Source: Blepharisma japonicum
Taxonomy: Eukaryota; Ciliophora; Heterotrichea; Heterotrichida; Blepharismidae
Assembly (NCBI GenBank): GCA_949751835.1
Contig: CATKHK010000074.1
Span: forward strand, 169,532 to 233,531
Direction of reading: 5' to 3'
Length of the DNA stretch: 64,000 nt
Below the pieces are notes generated by a model. It was not told where the DNA came from and ran no database searches. It saw nothing but the letters and a program-made list of their open reading frames with translations. How positions within the stretch are numbered: the first letter of the stretch is position 1; the number at the start of each line of letters is the position of its first letter. Shown piece by piece: positions 42,965-51,957 of this stretch. The translations under genes were made by a program, and so were the position numbers.

Positions 42965-43300
42965 ATGAATTTAAACTTTAAACCAGGGCACTTTATGACA
43001 GTCAAAGAAGTCTTAATGAGTTCCATACCCGGCAATATAGTTCGCACACAAGGTATGGCGCTTAAATTTGAAAACCAGATCATGACTCTGCAAGGCCTGG
43101 ACAATATATCTGCAATAGAGGTTGAGACTGACCTAGTCAATATCCCTGTCGCTCTGCAGTCTTTTTATATGGTGATAGGGGAAGTCAAGGTTGATCACTC
43201 AGGTGGGAAGAAAATCCGCGCAAATGTCTGTAGAGAGCTGATATTCCGAAAATACAATGTGGATTATTATGAAAAAGAAATGATGAGATGCCTGAATTAA
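42965..43300 (+). CDS. TEN1-like OB-fold subunit of the CST telomere complex
   Basis: 111 residues from the ATG at 42965; an earlier in-frame start would overlap the MORN gene. It follows TEN1 along its length: K-P-G-H-F-x-x-x-x-E-V near the start (TEN1 K-P-G-T-Y-x-x-x-x-E-V), I-V-R-T-Q-G (L-R-T-F-G), then F-Y-M-V-I-G-E-V (L-Y-I-V-L-G-E-L) and K-I-R-A-N-V-C-R-E-L (V-K-A-R-V-L-T-C). TEN1 works with CTC1/STN1 in telomere replication and C-strand fill-in. The similarity is by eye but spans the whole domain. Confidence 0.68.
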   Translation: MNLNFKPGHFMTVKEVLMSSIPGNIVRTQGMALKFENQIMTLQGLDNISAIEVETDLVNIPVALQSFYMVIGEVKVDHSGGKKIRANVCRELIFRKYNVDYYEKEMMRCLN

Positions 43301-43324
43301 TTTAATAAACCTGAGTTATAAAAA

Positions 43325-43675
43325 ATGTTCGTACTCTTTCTGCTATATTGGGTTGAGTTTGCTGTTGGAGTTGCTATGCCTTTATACTTAACTCTGAAGT
43401 TCATCACCAAGGAAAAAGAACCTGAAGAGAAAACTGACAGATTTTGACTTATTTATTGGGTTTGTTTCACAGTTGTGGAGTGATTTTCGATCTATTTTAC
43501 GAATTCGATTTTTCTGATTGCAAGAATTTCTTTATTTTCGTATTTTTACTGAACTGGGAAAGAAGGGAGCGATAAATCGTATGAAATAATTGAGAAAATG
43601 GGACTTCATAAGGTTGAAGAAGTATCTGATAATGCAATCAGCTGGATAAAAGTAAAATTTGATATTAAAGAATAA
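43325..43675 (+). CDS. TB2/DP1/HVA22 (REEP/Yop1) family ER membrane protein
   Basis: 116 residues that only appear when three TGA codons are read as Trp. A hydrophobic N-terminus is followed by T-D-R-F-W-L-I-Y-W-V-C-F-T-V-V-E-W-F, which matches the family signature around W-L-x-Y-W-V-V-F-x-x-x-x-x-E, and by a second hydrophobic hairpin. Such proteins shape tubular ER by hairpin insertion. The C-terminal 35 residues are charged. It is shorter than typical REEPs. Confidence 0.75.
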
Positions 43676-43702
43676 TTATTTAAATTTAGAGATGCAAACA
43701 AA

Positions 43703-43912
43703 CTAATTAGATGGTAGGAAAATATTAATTGAGTAGAGAATGAGATAGAGTTCTAAGCCGAGGACACCTGCTCCACCAACACCAACTAAAAATCGATATT
43801 GAGTTTGGCTGAGCCATGGCTTTTTGAGAGGAGCTTGCTCTTGAAGACCGATTTGTTCCTCTTTTTCTTCTTCTTGTAGAGTTGCGGCTTCTGGATTAAC
43901 CTTAGATGCCAT
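43703..43912 (-). CDS. small single-pass membrane protein, unknown
   Basis: 69 residues: an acidic, Gln/Glu-rich N-terminal half, a basic P-L-K-K-P-W before a hydrophobic segment of about 22 residues (F-L-V-G-V-G-G-A-G-V-L-G...), and a very short tail. It may be tail-anchored, or a small organelle inner-membrane subunit. Convergent with the REEP-like gene. Confidence 0.55.
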   Translation of the reverse strand: MASKVNPEAATLQEEEKEEQIGLQEQAPLKKPWLSQTQYRFLVGVGGAGVLGLELYLILYSINIFLPSN

Positions 43913-44255
43913 GATATGAATTATTTGAGATTAAAGGAAGGACTAAGTATATAATTGGTTTAGCCAATAAATAATAAAATAGATGCTTAAGTATGCGAGA
44001 TTTAAATTAGCAATCGGCTTGAAGTGGAATCGCAAACATTTTTGATTACTGGAAAATGTCCAAAAGTTGACATCAATAAATTTTTAAGCTTCTTGTATTT
44101 GGGTCCACTTGAGCAGCAACAGAAATAAATTAAGCTATAGTCTTTAATTATTAACTGATATCCTCCTCAACCCTATTAAGTGTATTTTTGTGCTTTGAGT
44201 AGCAATAGAATATCGTTAGTTTCAACATGATTTTGTTTATATTAGATTTTACCTT

Positions 44256-44750
44256 ATGGACAACCCAAACAAAGAAGAGATCTCTCGGGGGGATATGTCG
44301 CCAATTTCACCATTCACCAAATTCTGCCTGACTTCTCTGCCTTCCATAGGAAATTTCAGCATCCGAGCTGTAGAAGAAGCCATGGATATCGAAAATGAAG
44401 AAGAAGTGAAAACGGAGCAACAAGAAACAGCGCCGAATCCTTGTGGATGCCAAAGAACGCACTGTTTAAAACTCTATTGCGAGTGCTTCGCAAACAATAG
44501 ATACTGCATCGGCTGCAATTGCCATAATTGTCACAATCTGCCAAGTTATGAAAATGCTAGAGAAGAGGCAGTCAAACAAATTATCGAAAGAAACCCAGGA
44601 GCTTTTAGGGAAGACTTCAGCACAATTCAAAAAGCTTGCCATTGCAAGAGGTCTAATTGTGTAAAAAAATACTGTGAATGCTATGAAGCTGGGAAACCCT
44701 GCACAGCTTTGTGCAAGTGTGAGGGATGCAAAAATGTGGGAAATCAGTAG
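44256..44750 (+). CDS. CRC-domain (tesmin/LIN54-like) DNA-binding protein
   Basis: 164 residues. Two CXC cysteine clusters (about 62-92 and 128-160) with C-x-C-x4-C-x3-Y-C-x-C patterns are joined by a short linker containing E-R-N-P-G-A-F, equivalent to the R-N-P-x-A-F of the CRC linker. The Tyr of each cluster (L-Y-C-E-C, K-Y-C-E-C) that inserts into the DNA minor groove is present. LIN54 targets MuvB/DREAM to CHR promoter elements. The protein is little more than the domain. Confidence 0.92.
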   Translation: MDNPNKEEISRGDMSPISPFTKFCLTSLPSIGNFSIRAVEEAMDIENEEEVKTEQQETAPNPCGCQRTHCLKLYCECFANNRYCIGCNCHNCHNLPSYENAREEAVKQIIERNPGAFREDFSTIQKACHCKRSNCVKKYCECYEAGKPCTALCKCEGCKNVGNQ

Positions 44751-45079
44751 TGACTAATGGTATTTTATTAGAATAAACCAAATTAATGTAAAGTTTAGAT
44801 AAGCTTAAATGTCATTTTTTAAAATGTGAGATGGTCATCAAATTTAGTCAAATTAAACTCAAACAAGCTGGAAATCATATTCTCTATGAAAAGTTTGTGA
44901 TATTGCATCATGAGTAAAAGTGCAATGATATGTTAGGGGATAAGCCAATTTATCTTTTCCCAATCAAATCACTGCTTAAAGTCTTTTTCAAGCTTTCATA
45001 TGCATTGCTTGCATGTTTAATACAGTAAAATATATTGTTTAAAACAAAGAGATGTGCAATAGGATCATTCAAGTTTTAA
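44751..45079. other. intergenic
   Basis: AT-rich, nothing recognised. Confidence 0.45.
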
Positions 45080-45570
45080 TATATTTGAGCTATTACTGCA
45101 AAAAGGTTAAAATTCTAAAACATCCTTTGTAATATGGAGCAAAGACAATTTTTCCATTCAAAAGCAGCATAACTATCACAGATTCTTCACTTAAACTTTT
45201 TGACTTATATATTTCTATTGCATTTCCAATAAATGCGTAAATTAACCTATTAAGATATAATAACTTTCAGAGATATTCTTTTTTAGCTAATAATAAATAC
45301 TAAACCTTCTACATAATTGAAAACAAAAATACTTTATTTAGGAACAGCATAGATTCGGAGCACATGTCATACTTCTTTATTTGGGAAAACCAATTAAAAG
45401 TTGCTTTAACAGTTTTCAGATTTAATCCGGAATACAATAATTAAGTTCAAAGAGCAATTTTCCACTGCTTCATAAGAAACAGTTTGATCTAGTCTAGATG
45501 AATTTAGCAATAGGGGTTTTGCAGATTTTCCTCTGATCCTCATTAAATTTTTCTTATTTTTTTGATTTCT
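45080..45570 (-). pseudogene. decayed copy of the neighbouring kelch-like gene
   Basis: Several patches match 46140-46700 in the same order. gagctattactgcaaaaagg matches gagcaactattgcaaaaagg at 46158. A stretch at 45205-45265 resembles 46300-46370. caaagagcaattttccactg (45449) matches caaagaacaattttccatta (46594). Indels and stops rule out function. Identity is low, so the duplication is old or fast-decaying. Confidence 0.6.
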
Positions 45571-45874
45571 TGAATTTAAGCGTAATCTCTCTTATGATTT
45601 AATATTTTTGGCTTAAATCACTTTTCCAATCCTATTAAATTTATATTAAAAAATTTGCTTTTTTCTCATATATTAGTTACGTAGAGAGGTTTCAATTAAA
45701 TTGAATTAAGTTCTCTATTAATAAGCTGGTTATGCCAACCTCATCAATAATTATCAAGATTCAAAAGAGATCATTAGTAAATATTAAGCATCATCCGATG
45801 CGACTTAAATTATAATAAAATTTAATTCCTAACAATTTTTAATTTTTGAAAGGTAACATTGGGCTATCCATAAG

Positions 45875-46828
45875 TTAAAATAAATGGTCAACAAATGCAA
45901 TTTTTCTGCTTTTTAGATTGAACTCATACAAAGAAGGACAAAACGGAGCACCAACAAAATATATAGAGCCATTATATAATGAATATAAGGGCAGCCCATA
46001 AATACTTCAACAAATTCTGCTTCTCCCAATACATATCCACTGAGTGAAATCTCTCGGGATGCTCTCAAAAACAGAGCCTTCAGACTGAATGAAATACAAT
46101 TTATTATTTGCAACTAAAAGAGTAGCATTTTTATGCTGATCTAATTTCAATACTTTGGAGCAACTATTGCAAAAAGGATCGAAAATTCTAAGTTTTTCAG
46201 ATGCAATAGCAATTTTATCTTCAAAAACGGCGCATACGGTATCAGAAATCATATCATTTAGCTTGATAAGTGCTACTTTTTTGCGTCTATCTGTCTTCAA
46301 GTCATACGTTTCTATTGATCGATAGCTATTGTCGATGTTCAAAAACTCATAAATTAATCCATCGAGATAGATGATTGTTCCTCAATTTCTTGGTTCTGTG
46401 CTCTTTCTTACAGAAATGTTGAGTTTTGTATCAATCACAAATATTGATCCTTTCCCACAGTCAACACAAAAAAATTTTTGATCTGGGATTGCGCACATAA
46501 GTACTCTTCCAGGGTATGAGAGATCTATAGAAGGACTTTTCTGGGACGTTTTCATAGATTTGAGGCTGAGCTTTACAATATTACAATTCCAAGCAAAGAA
46601 CAATTTTCCATTATTTTGCAAGCATTGATTCGTATTTTCTCTTGCTGATTTCAATAGCAGTGGCTTAACTAACCCTGCCCTGGCTCTGTTAAGGTCTTTC
46701 TTGCATTTTCTTAGTTTCTTATATTTTAGAAGCAGCTTGTCTTTTGACTTAATGTGCTTTGGCTTAAAAAGCACATGCCCAGGTTTTAGACCTTGAACTT
46801 GGCAGTATCCTGTCGATGACCTAGCCAT
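45875..46828 (-). CDS. kelch-like beta-propeller protein
   Basis: 317 residues through TGA (46382, 46007) to TAA at 45875. The N-terminal 60 residues are basic with a helix rich in Lys and Leu. The rest repeats a short pattern of hydrophobic strand pairs (N-G-K-L-F-F-A-W-N, N-K-L-Y-F-I-Q-S, N-G-S-I-Y-F-V-G-A) ending in Y-E-F-N-L-K-S, as in degenerate kelch repeats. It is similar in design to the protein at 25425-26252. Function unknown. Confidence 0.65.
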
Positions 46829-46881
46829 CAGCAGCTAATATACTAAATTTAATTAGTAATTAATAAGTGTATACAAAAGAG

Positions 46882-47358
46882 TTATATTAATTGCGAAAGC
46901 ATAAATGGGGACTGGGATTTTAATTGCATTTGAAACCCCTCATTGGGAAGCACGCAAGGCCTTATCGACTGAACAATAGATAGAGCTTTTTCAAAATGAA
47001 TGTGCCGAGATGCCATCAGATACGCTATGACAGTGGCTCCAGATCGAGAAACCCCAGCATTGCAGTGCACTAATACATTTTCTTGATTAACGATAGCTGA
47101 ATGTATAAACCTCAAAGCTTCAGGAAGAATTGATAATAAATCTTCTTCAGGATCATCAGTTAATTGTATAAACGAATAATTGAAATCGTTAGGAAAAGGA
47201 GGTTTTGAATAATAAGGCAAAATCACTAAAATATGCTTGATATTCAACTGAAATAAATATCTGCGATCTTCAGCTCCAGCTCGGCTCCCAATGTATAAAT
47301 ACTGAGAAATTTGATGAATTGGAGTATTAAATGATCTTCCAATCTGATATTGATCCAT
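46882..47358 (-). CDS. dual-specificity protein phosphatase
   Basis: 158 residues from the ATG at 47358. The active-site loop V-H-C-N-A-G-V-S-R-S-G-A has catalytic Cys and Arg. A general-acid region L-T-D-D-P-E-E-D lies about 30 residues before, and the early I-x-x-Y-L-Y-I-G-S-R motif is typical of DUSPs. There is no docking domain, so this is an atypical, small DUSP. Substrate unknown (phospho-Ser/Thr/Tyr proteins or RNA/lipid phosphates in other members). Confidence 0.92.
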   Translation of the reverse strand: MDQYQIGRSFNTPIHQISQYLYIGSRAGAEDRRYLFQLNIKHILVILPYYSKPPFPNDFNYSFIQLTDDPEEDLLSILPEALRFIHSAIVNQENVLVHCNAGVSRSGATVIAYLMASRHIHFEKALSIVQSIRPCVLPNEGFQMQLKSQSPFMLSQLI

Positions 47359-48193
47359 ATACAAATTATTATAGTTGCCATGATGTTACTGAACAAACTT
47401 TGATTATTTGATTGCATAGAATTAACATTTTTTTGAATAATTATCTTTTATATTTCGTATTACTCTGCTAGCAGAAATGCCTTTTAATAACTTTCTATTT
47501 GATTTTATTTTGCCAAGTCTACATTAACTAGCAGGTGATCTTTAAGCAAAGATTTAATGTTTTTTATAACAAAGAGGTCTGAAATCAAAATTATTAAAAA
47601 TTTAATCAATGCATCTATGGGAAAATTGTTTTCCCAGATCAAGCCTGAATTTAGTTATATTGTTTTAAAAAATATAATGTTTATATATTATTTTATTAAG
47701 CCTAATTATTTATAGTGCATTAACAAATTAAATGATTCATTATTTAAGCTTAAATAACTGTCTTACTAACTAATTATATATAGCATTTTCAACATTTAAA
47801 TTCTAAAAGATAAATTCTTAAGCTAAATATATTTTTACTTTCAAGTTCTATGCAATTATAATTTTTAAATTTTAAAACTAAAAATTAATTGACCCCTCAT
47901 AAGCAAATAAGCAAGCAAAATATTTTTCTACTAAGAGCTGACTGAAAATAAGATTTACTAAGTTTCTAAAATCATTATTTTTGCTTAATCCAGAATTAAT
48001 GCCTGGTATCTTAGAGAAAATAATATCTTCAAATTGTAGTTACAAAAATACGATCCAAGTTATTAATAGGCAGAGTAGAAAGGTGAAAAGTTACTCAATA
48101 AGTCTATTCTGTCTTTATTATATGCTAATAGCATTGCAATTAGAAAGAAATATTTATTTTTGCCAATTACAAATGAAAAGCCTGATAAATAAA
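47359..48193. other. intergenic, AT-rich
   Basis: No gene, tRNA or repeat recognised. A frame starting at 47981 runs into the zinc-ribbon gene but its first 70 residues look non-coding. Confidence 0.45.
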
Positions 48194-48502
48194 ATGGCCC
48201 ATATAGAATTTACATGCCCTGAGTGTGGATCAAGAATACTCCCTTTTCAAGTAAAGCCCGAGACAATAGCATTTCTCTGCATAAACAGAAAGGTAAGTTG
48301 CATATTAGAGTTGAAGTCTTTGCACTCAACTTCAATTCTAGCTAATTTCTTATTATAGTGTAGTTTCCCAACAGGTTATGACTTAATTTCAAATTACTTA
48401 TGCTCCACGGTAGATCTTCCTCAAGCTTACTATAAGATTCAAACTTTCTTAATTCGCTACCAATTTCTCGGCCCATCTAGAAGACCACCCGAATCGAAAT
48501 AA
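48194..48502 (+). CDS. small zinc-ribbon protein with a candidate 66-nt intron
   Basis: 80 residues if 48293-48358 is spliced out: exon 1 codes for M-A-H-I-E-F-T-C-P-E-C-G ... F-L-C-I-N-R-K, exon 2 for C-S-F-P-T-G-Y-D-L to TAA at 48500. The join makes a C-x2-C plus C-x4-C zinc ribbon and both exons share one frame. A similar F-L-C-x-N-x-x-C-x-x-P-x-G pattern occurs in the SUMO isopeptidase USPL1, but that link is weak. The intron would be far longer than the 15 nt seen elsewhere. Confidence 0.5.
48293..48358 (+). other. candidate 66-nt intron
   Basis: It starts GTAAGT and ends TTATAG; length is a multiple of three; it contains an in-frame TAG at its last three bases. An internal GT..AG of 16 nt (48293-48308) is an alternative, but leads to an early stop. 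Confidence 0.4.
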
Positions 48503-48606
48503 ACTTAAATAATGATCTATTTCTCTATATAAAGGCAAATAATTCTCCTAATTACCTTAGAAACTTATTTATTTAATTTTGATATTCTGTTTAGTAAAAT
48601 ATTTTC

Positions 48607-49164
48607 CTATTGCTGATTTCTTGGTTTAAAGTATGATAAAGCAACTCCACTCCAGGCCAATGTAAAGCCCAAAAGCATGATTTTCGACAAATTACTGTAA
48701 TATTGAGGATACTGATAGAAAAAATATCACAGAATCAATAAAGAAGCTCCACAAATGAATAAAGTAATGAGAAAATGAGAGCCTTCCCCAGTTCAATCTG
48801 AATTTTCATTTTGCATCTCACTTAGCTGTGTATGAATTGCTGAGCTATTTCTTACACCTTGCAAATATAAAGGTGAGCTAAGGTCTAGTCTTCTACCCAT
48901 GAATATTAAAACTGGCTGATGAGTTGCGAGCTCAGTTTGCGTGAAAATTCTTTGTGATAACTCGCTTCCAGTCACTCCGCTGTTTATATTTAGGTCAAAA
49001 ATCCTGTTTTGTGAGTAAATTCTTACTGATATATCTTCTTGTTGAGGGACATAATTATTACGAGAATTTTGGTCCTGGGGAGGTTGTCTATAAGCCTTGT
49101 AGCCTAAAATCCCTAGAATGGCCAGGACAAAGGTTGGATAGGCTAAATTAGATATGAATTCCAT
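48607..49164 (-). CDS. TMUB-like membrane protein with ubiquitin-like domain
   Basis: 185 residues through TGA (48793, 48721) to TAG. One membrane segment at about 6-22, then a hydrophilic linker, a ubiquitin-like fold (about 46-118; I-F-M-G-R-R-L-D as in I-F-x-G-K-x-L-x), and two membrane segments near the C-terminus (about 128-145 and 160-176). The same order (TM, UBL, two TM) is found in TMUB1/TMUB2, which act in ER-associated degradation. Without TGA readthrough the last two membrane segments would be missed. Confidence 0.78.
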
Positions 49165-49202
49165 TTAATAATAAAAATGATTAGATAGTGTGAAGAAAAA
49201 AA

Positions 49203-49285
49203 TCCGATCACCCGGATTCGAACCGGGGACCCTGGGATGACTATTTTTCTACAGTCCCATGCTCTACCAACTGAGCTATAATCGG
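49203..49285 (-). tRNA. tRNA-Tyr(GTA) with 10-nt intron
   Basis: Acceptor CCGATTA pairs with TGATCGG, discriminator A. D arm GCTC..GAGC, anticodon stem TGGGA/TCCCA, loop CTGTAG|A with anticodon GTA, T arm CCCGG..CCGGG with TTCGAAT loop. An intron of 10 nt (49239-49248, AAAAATAGTC on the tRNA strand) sits one base 3' of the anticodon, the usual place in eukaryotic tRNA-Tyr. The mature length is 73 nt. Confidence 0.95.
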
Positions 49286-50192
49286 AGATGTTCTTCTTTC
49301 TTTCTAGGGGTATTTATATCAAAATCGCATCTTAGTTATGAAAAGCTATCTAATATACAATATTTTTTATAAAAATAGAAAATAGACATATTAAAAATTG
49401 ATAAGTGAATATTCCATAATTAAAGCTAAAGATAATAGAGTGGTATTAATTATGAGAGTGAAGACTTCCTAAAAGCATTAAAACTCAAATGAATTGAATA
49501 TTCAGAAAAAAACCCCTGAATTTATAATCAATTGCAATTTATGTGGCACCGAACAAAGAAAGATGGAGAACCTGATATTATTATAATGCATTTTTGGTTG
49601 ATTTTTATTCATAGTTTTCTTCATAACCTTAAACGTGTGTAGGTATGATGATATTGAAAACGTGTTTATTTATATAAAAATGAGCTGTGGTTATTTATGA
49701 ATATTATTAAATTGGCCATAGCTAAAAACATAGCAGTATTTGCGTTAGTTAAAATTATTGAAAATCTACACTAAGGTAGCCTAGCAGCTTTTTCCATTCC
49801 AATATGTTCAACCTCTTTCTCGTCAGTGGGTGTACGGCCTTAAATGTGAACTCCTTTCAGATAGAACCTGAACACGTTTTTCTCTGAAATAAGAAGTTTG
49901 CGCTACTTATACTCATGAGCATAGACCGCCTTTCTGAGAAGGTTTGGATTCAATTTTCTGGTCAGCTGCAGGCTGAAATTGAATTCAAAATTCTAACAAT
50001 GCACAAGAAAGCAATAATTTCATACGCATAAGTTTTAAGAAATCATAATTCAACTGTCTATAGACTAATTGGGCCCTTTAATCAATAGCTTGGTAAACTA
50101 GAGATATATATTTTAGTGTTTTAACTAAATTTTAATACTGCTTAACATACTGAATATAATTAATTATCAATAACGGCTAGCAATTTGCACAC
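49286..50192. other. intergenic, mostly AT-rich
   Basis: One GC-richer patch (49780-50010) carries the small frame listed separately. Otherwise nothing recognised. Confidence 0.45.
49804..50031 (+). CDS. possible 75-residue ORF or gene remnant
   Basis: ATG to TAA with one TGA as Trp; composition is protein-like (V-N-S-F-Q-I-E-P-E-H-V-F-L-W, F-S-G-Q-L-Q-A-E-I-E-F). After the TAA the same frame stays protein-like for 20 codons to a TAG, which suggests a decaying gene. No family assigned. Confidence 0.28.
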
Positions 50193-50483
50193 TTAAACCT
50201 TCTTGTCTCTTTCATCACTATAATATCTTTGTCTGAGCTGGAGCTTCTCATTTCTAAATATCAATTTACTGTATACAATTGCATACCCTACTATAAGAAT
50301 TCCTAAAATACCAAAACCTACGACAATCAAATTACTTTGAATCCATTCCATAGCTATGGACACATGAACTTTTACGATGGGTCCTTGCCTTTCATTTTCC
50401 TTCAAGTTTCCTTTAAACAGTTTAGGGCTCGTTAAAGACCAAGCTACATTAAGCAGAATTAAGAAAAGATATAGTCTGTGCAT
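50193..50483 (-). CDS. small secretory-pathway membrane protein, unknown
   Basis: 96 residues. A signal peptide-like N-terminus (1-16, L-F-L-I-L-L-N-V-A-W-S), a luminal stretch of about 30 residues, one membrane segment (about 51-71, I-V-V-G-F-G-I-L-G-I-L-I-V-G-Y) and a charged tail ending K-K-V. Type I topology is likely. A dilysine-like end could signal ER retrieval, but the spacing is not canonical. Confidence 0.6.
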   Translation of the reverse strand: MHRLYLFLILLNVAWSLTSPKLFKGNLKENERQGPIVKVHVSIAMEWIQSNLIVVGFGILGILIVGYAIVYSKLIFRNEKLQLRQRYYSDERDKKV

Positions 50484-50571
50484 TTAATTATTTATTCATA
50501 TATGTCCTAATTTAAAAATTTAATATTCTATTTTAAAATGAAGAATTGGGAATTCTTCTTAAACATAAAAG

Positions 50572-51366
50572 ATGGAAAAGCCTGAAATAGTAAGAATTGC
50601 GTTAATAGGAAGCTCTTTCGTTGGCAAAACAAGCATGGTGTCAAGATTTATTAATCACGATTTCTCTCATATACACAACCCGACAGAAAATATCACGACT
50701 TTCCGTAAATTGATTGAAATAAAAACTGATGAGTCTCACAAGCGATTTGTTCTTTTGGAGCTTGAAGATTTATTTCCAATAGATTTTCCGCCTTTAATTG
50801 ACCCTAAGCACCAAGACGCAGAAATTTGTCGAATCTTCAATTGCATCATTGAAAATAAGCGACTTTTTGACAAAAAAACCAATGAAGATGAGTTATATCA
50901 AGAGCATCAAATAAATGGTCTTATGTTTATATTTGACTTAACTAACTCCAAATCAATTTCTTCATTGGAAAAAATTATGAATTTTGTAAGCATTAAAGAA
51001 ACTGAAAGAGCTGCAATGCGGAATCCTAGACTTTTTAAAAAGATTTTAGTTGGAAATAAAAGTGATTTAGTTAATAGGAAAGTTTCAGCTTCAGATATCG
51101 AAGCCATTAAGAGAAGATACAAAACACAGTTTATAAAAACAAGTGCATTGAGCAATGAAAAAATTGATGATTTATTCATGAGCTTCATTATTAGCATTTT
51201 GCAGGAGAGCAAGGATCGAAGAAAAATAGAGATTTCAGAGCCGAATACTCCTGATAGTGAGTTTGGGATCGAAAGTCCTGGAAACACTTCTTTGCTCGAG
51301 TGATGTAATTGTGCGAAAAGGCCGAAACAATTTCCCAAGTTATCTGATGCATGCTTAATTATGTAA
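50572..51366 (+). CDS. Ras-like small GTPase with C-terminal CaaX box
   Basis: 264 residues through TGA at 51301. P-loop G-S-S-F-V-G-K-T-S, G4 G-N-K-S-D-L, G5 T-S-A-L. The switch II D-x-x-G motif is missing; the segment reads L-L-E-L-E-D-L-F and is followed by an insertion of about 40 residues. Reading the TGA as Trp adds 21 residues with C-N-C and a basic patch and ends in C-L-I-M, a farnesyl-type CaaX box. It should therefore be membrane-bound. GTP hydrolysis is probably unusual. Subfamily not assignable. Confidence 0.82.
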
Positions 51367-51401
51367 TTTAAAGCTTTTAAGCAAATTTCTAAAATTATCT
51401 A

Positions 51402-51677
51402 TTACTGGTTAGGGTTATAGCTGGGAAGAGGAATAAAATTGGGAGGAAGATAAACGCCTTGAGAGATATTGTTTGCTGTATATTGCTGCTGAAGGTAAAA
51501 TCCTGGGTTATTTTGGTAGTGGGCTTGACTTGCTTGTGCTTGCTGCTCTATGAGAAATTCAGTATAGTATTCAATCTTGTTATTAATATGTTTGCGGCCA
51601 TGAGCGTGCTGTTTTCTTCCAGCAGGAGAGCTGTGAGTTAAATAGATATTGCAATACTCGCAATAAAACTTTGCCAT
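51402..51677 (-). CDS. SNRPC: U1 snRNP protein C
   Basis: 91 residues from the ATG giving M-A-K-F-Y-C-E-Y-C. The U1-type C2H2 finger is C-E-Y-C ... H-A-H-G-R-K-H, with [11 protein letters not shown] as in U1C (Y-L-T-H-D-S-P-S-V-R-K). The tail is Gln/Pro-rich. U1C stabilises pairing of U1 with the 5' splice site, of interest in a cell whose introns are 15 nt. An in-frame extension to 51782 is AT-rich and discarded. Confidence 0.95.
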   Translation of the reverse strand: MAKFYCEYCNIYLTHSSPAGRKQHAHGRKHINNKIEYYTEFLIEQQAQASQAHYQNNPGFYLQQQYTANNISQGVYLPPNFIPLPSYNPNQ

Positions 51678-51957
51678 ATTAAAATATAAGTTTTTGGCAA
51701 AATTAACATATTCGAAAATCCAGCTAAAATGCAGGGCAAAATCGTTAGGAATATTAAACATAAAAAATCTGAAAGATGACACTGAGATAGAATAAAATGT
51801 TATTTAATTGTTTTGCAATTACAAAAATATTTAGTAAATAATTTTATAGCTATTTTTGGCAGATTTATCAAATATATGCAGAAAATAAGATTGCTACTGC
51901 TAACTTTTAAATTTTTCAAGACTAATGAGCTAATTTGTAATATGAGCTATAGTTAAA

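Noticed and set aside
48362-48510. A table-6-like frame ending in TAA TGA.
   Set aside because: It is the shadow of the second exon of the zinc-ribbon gene in another frame, a warning against over-reading such frames.
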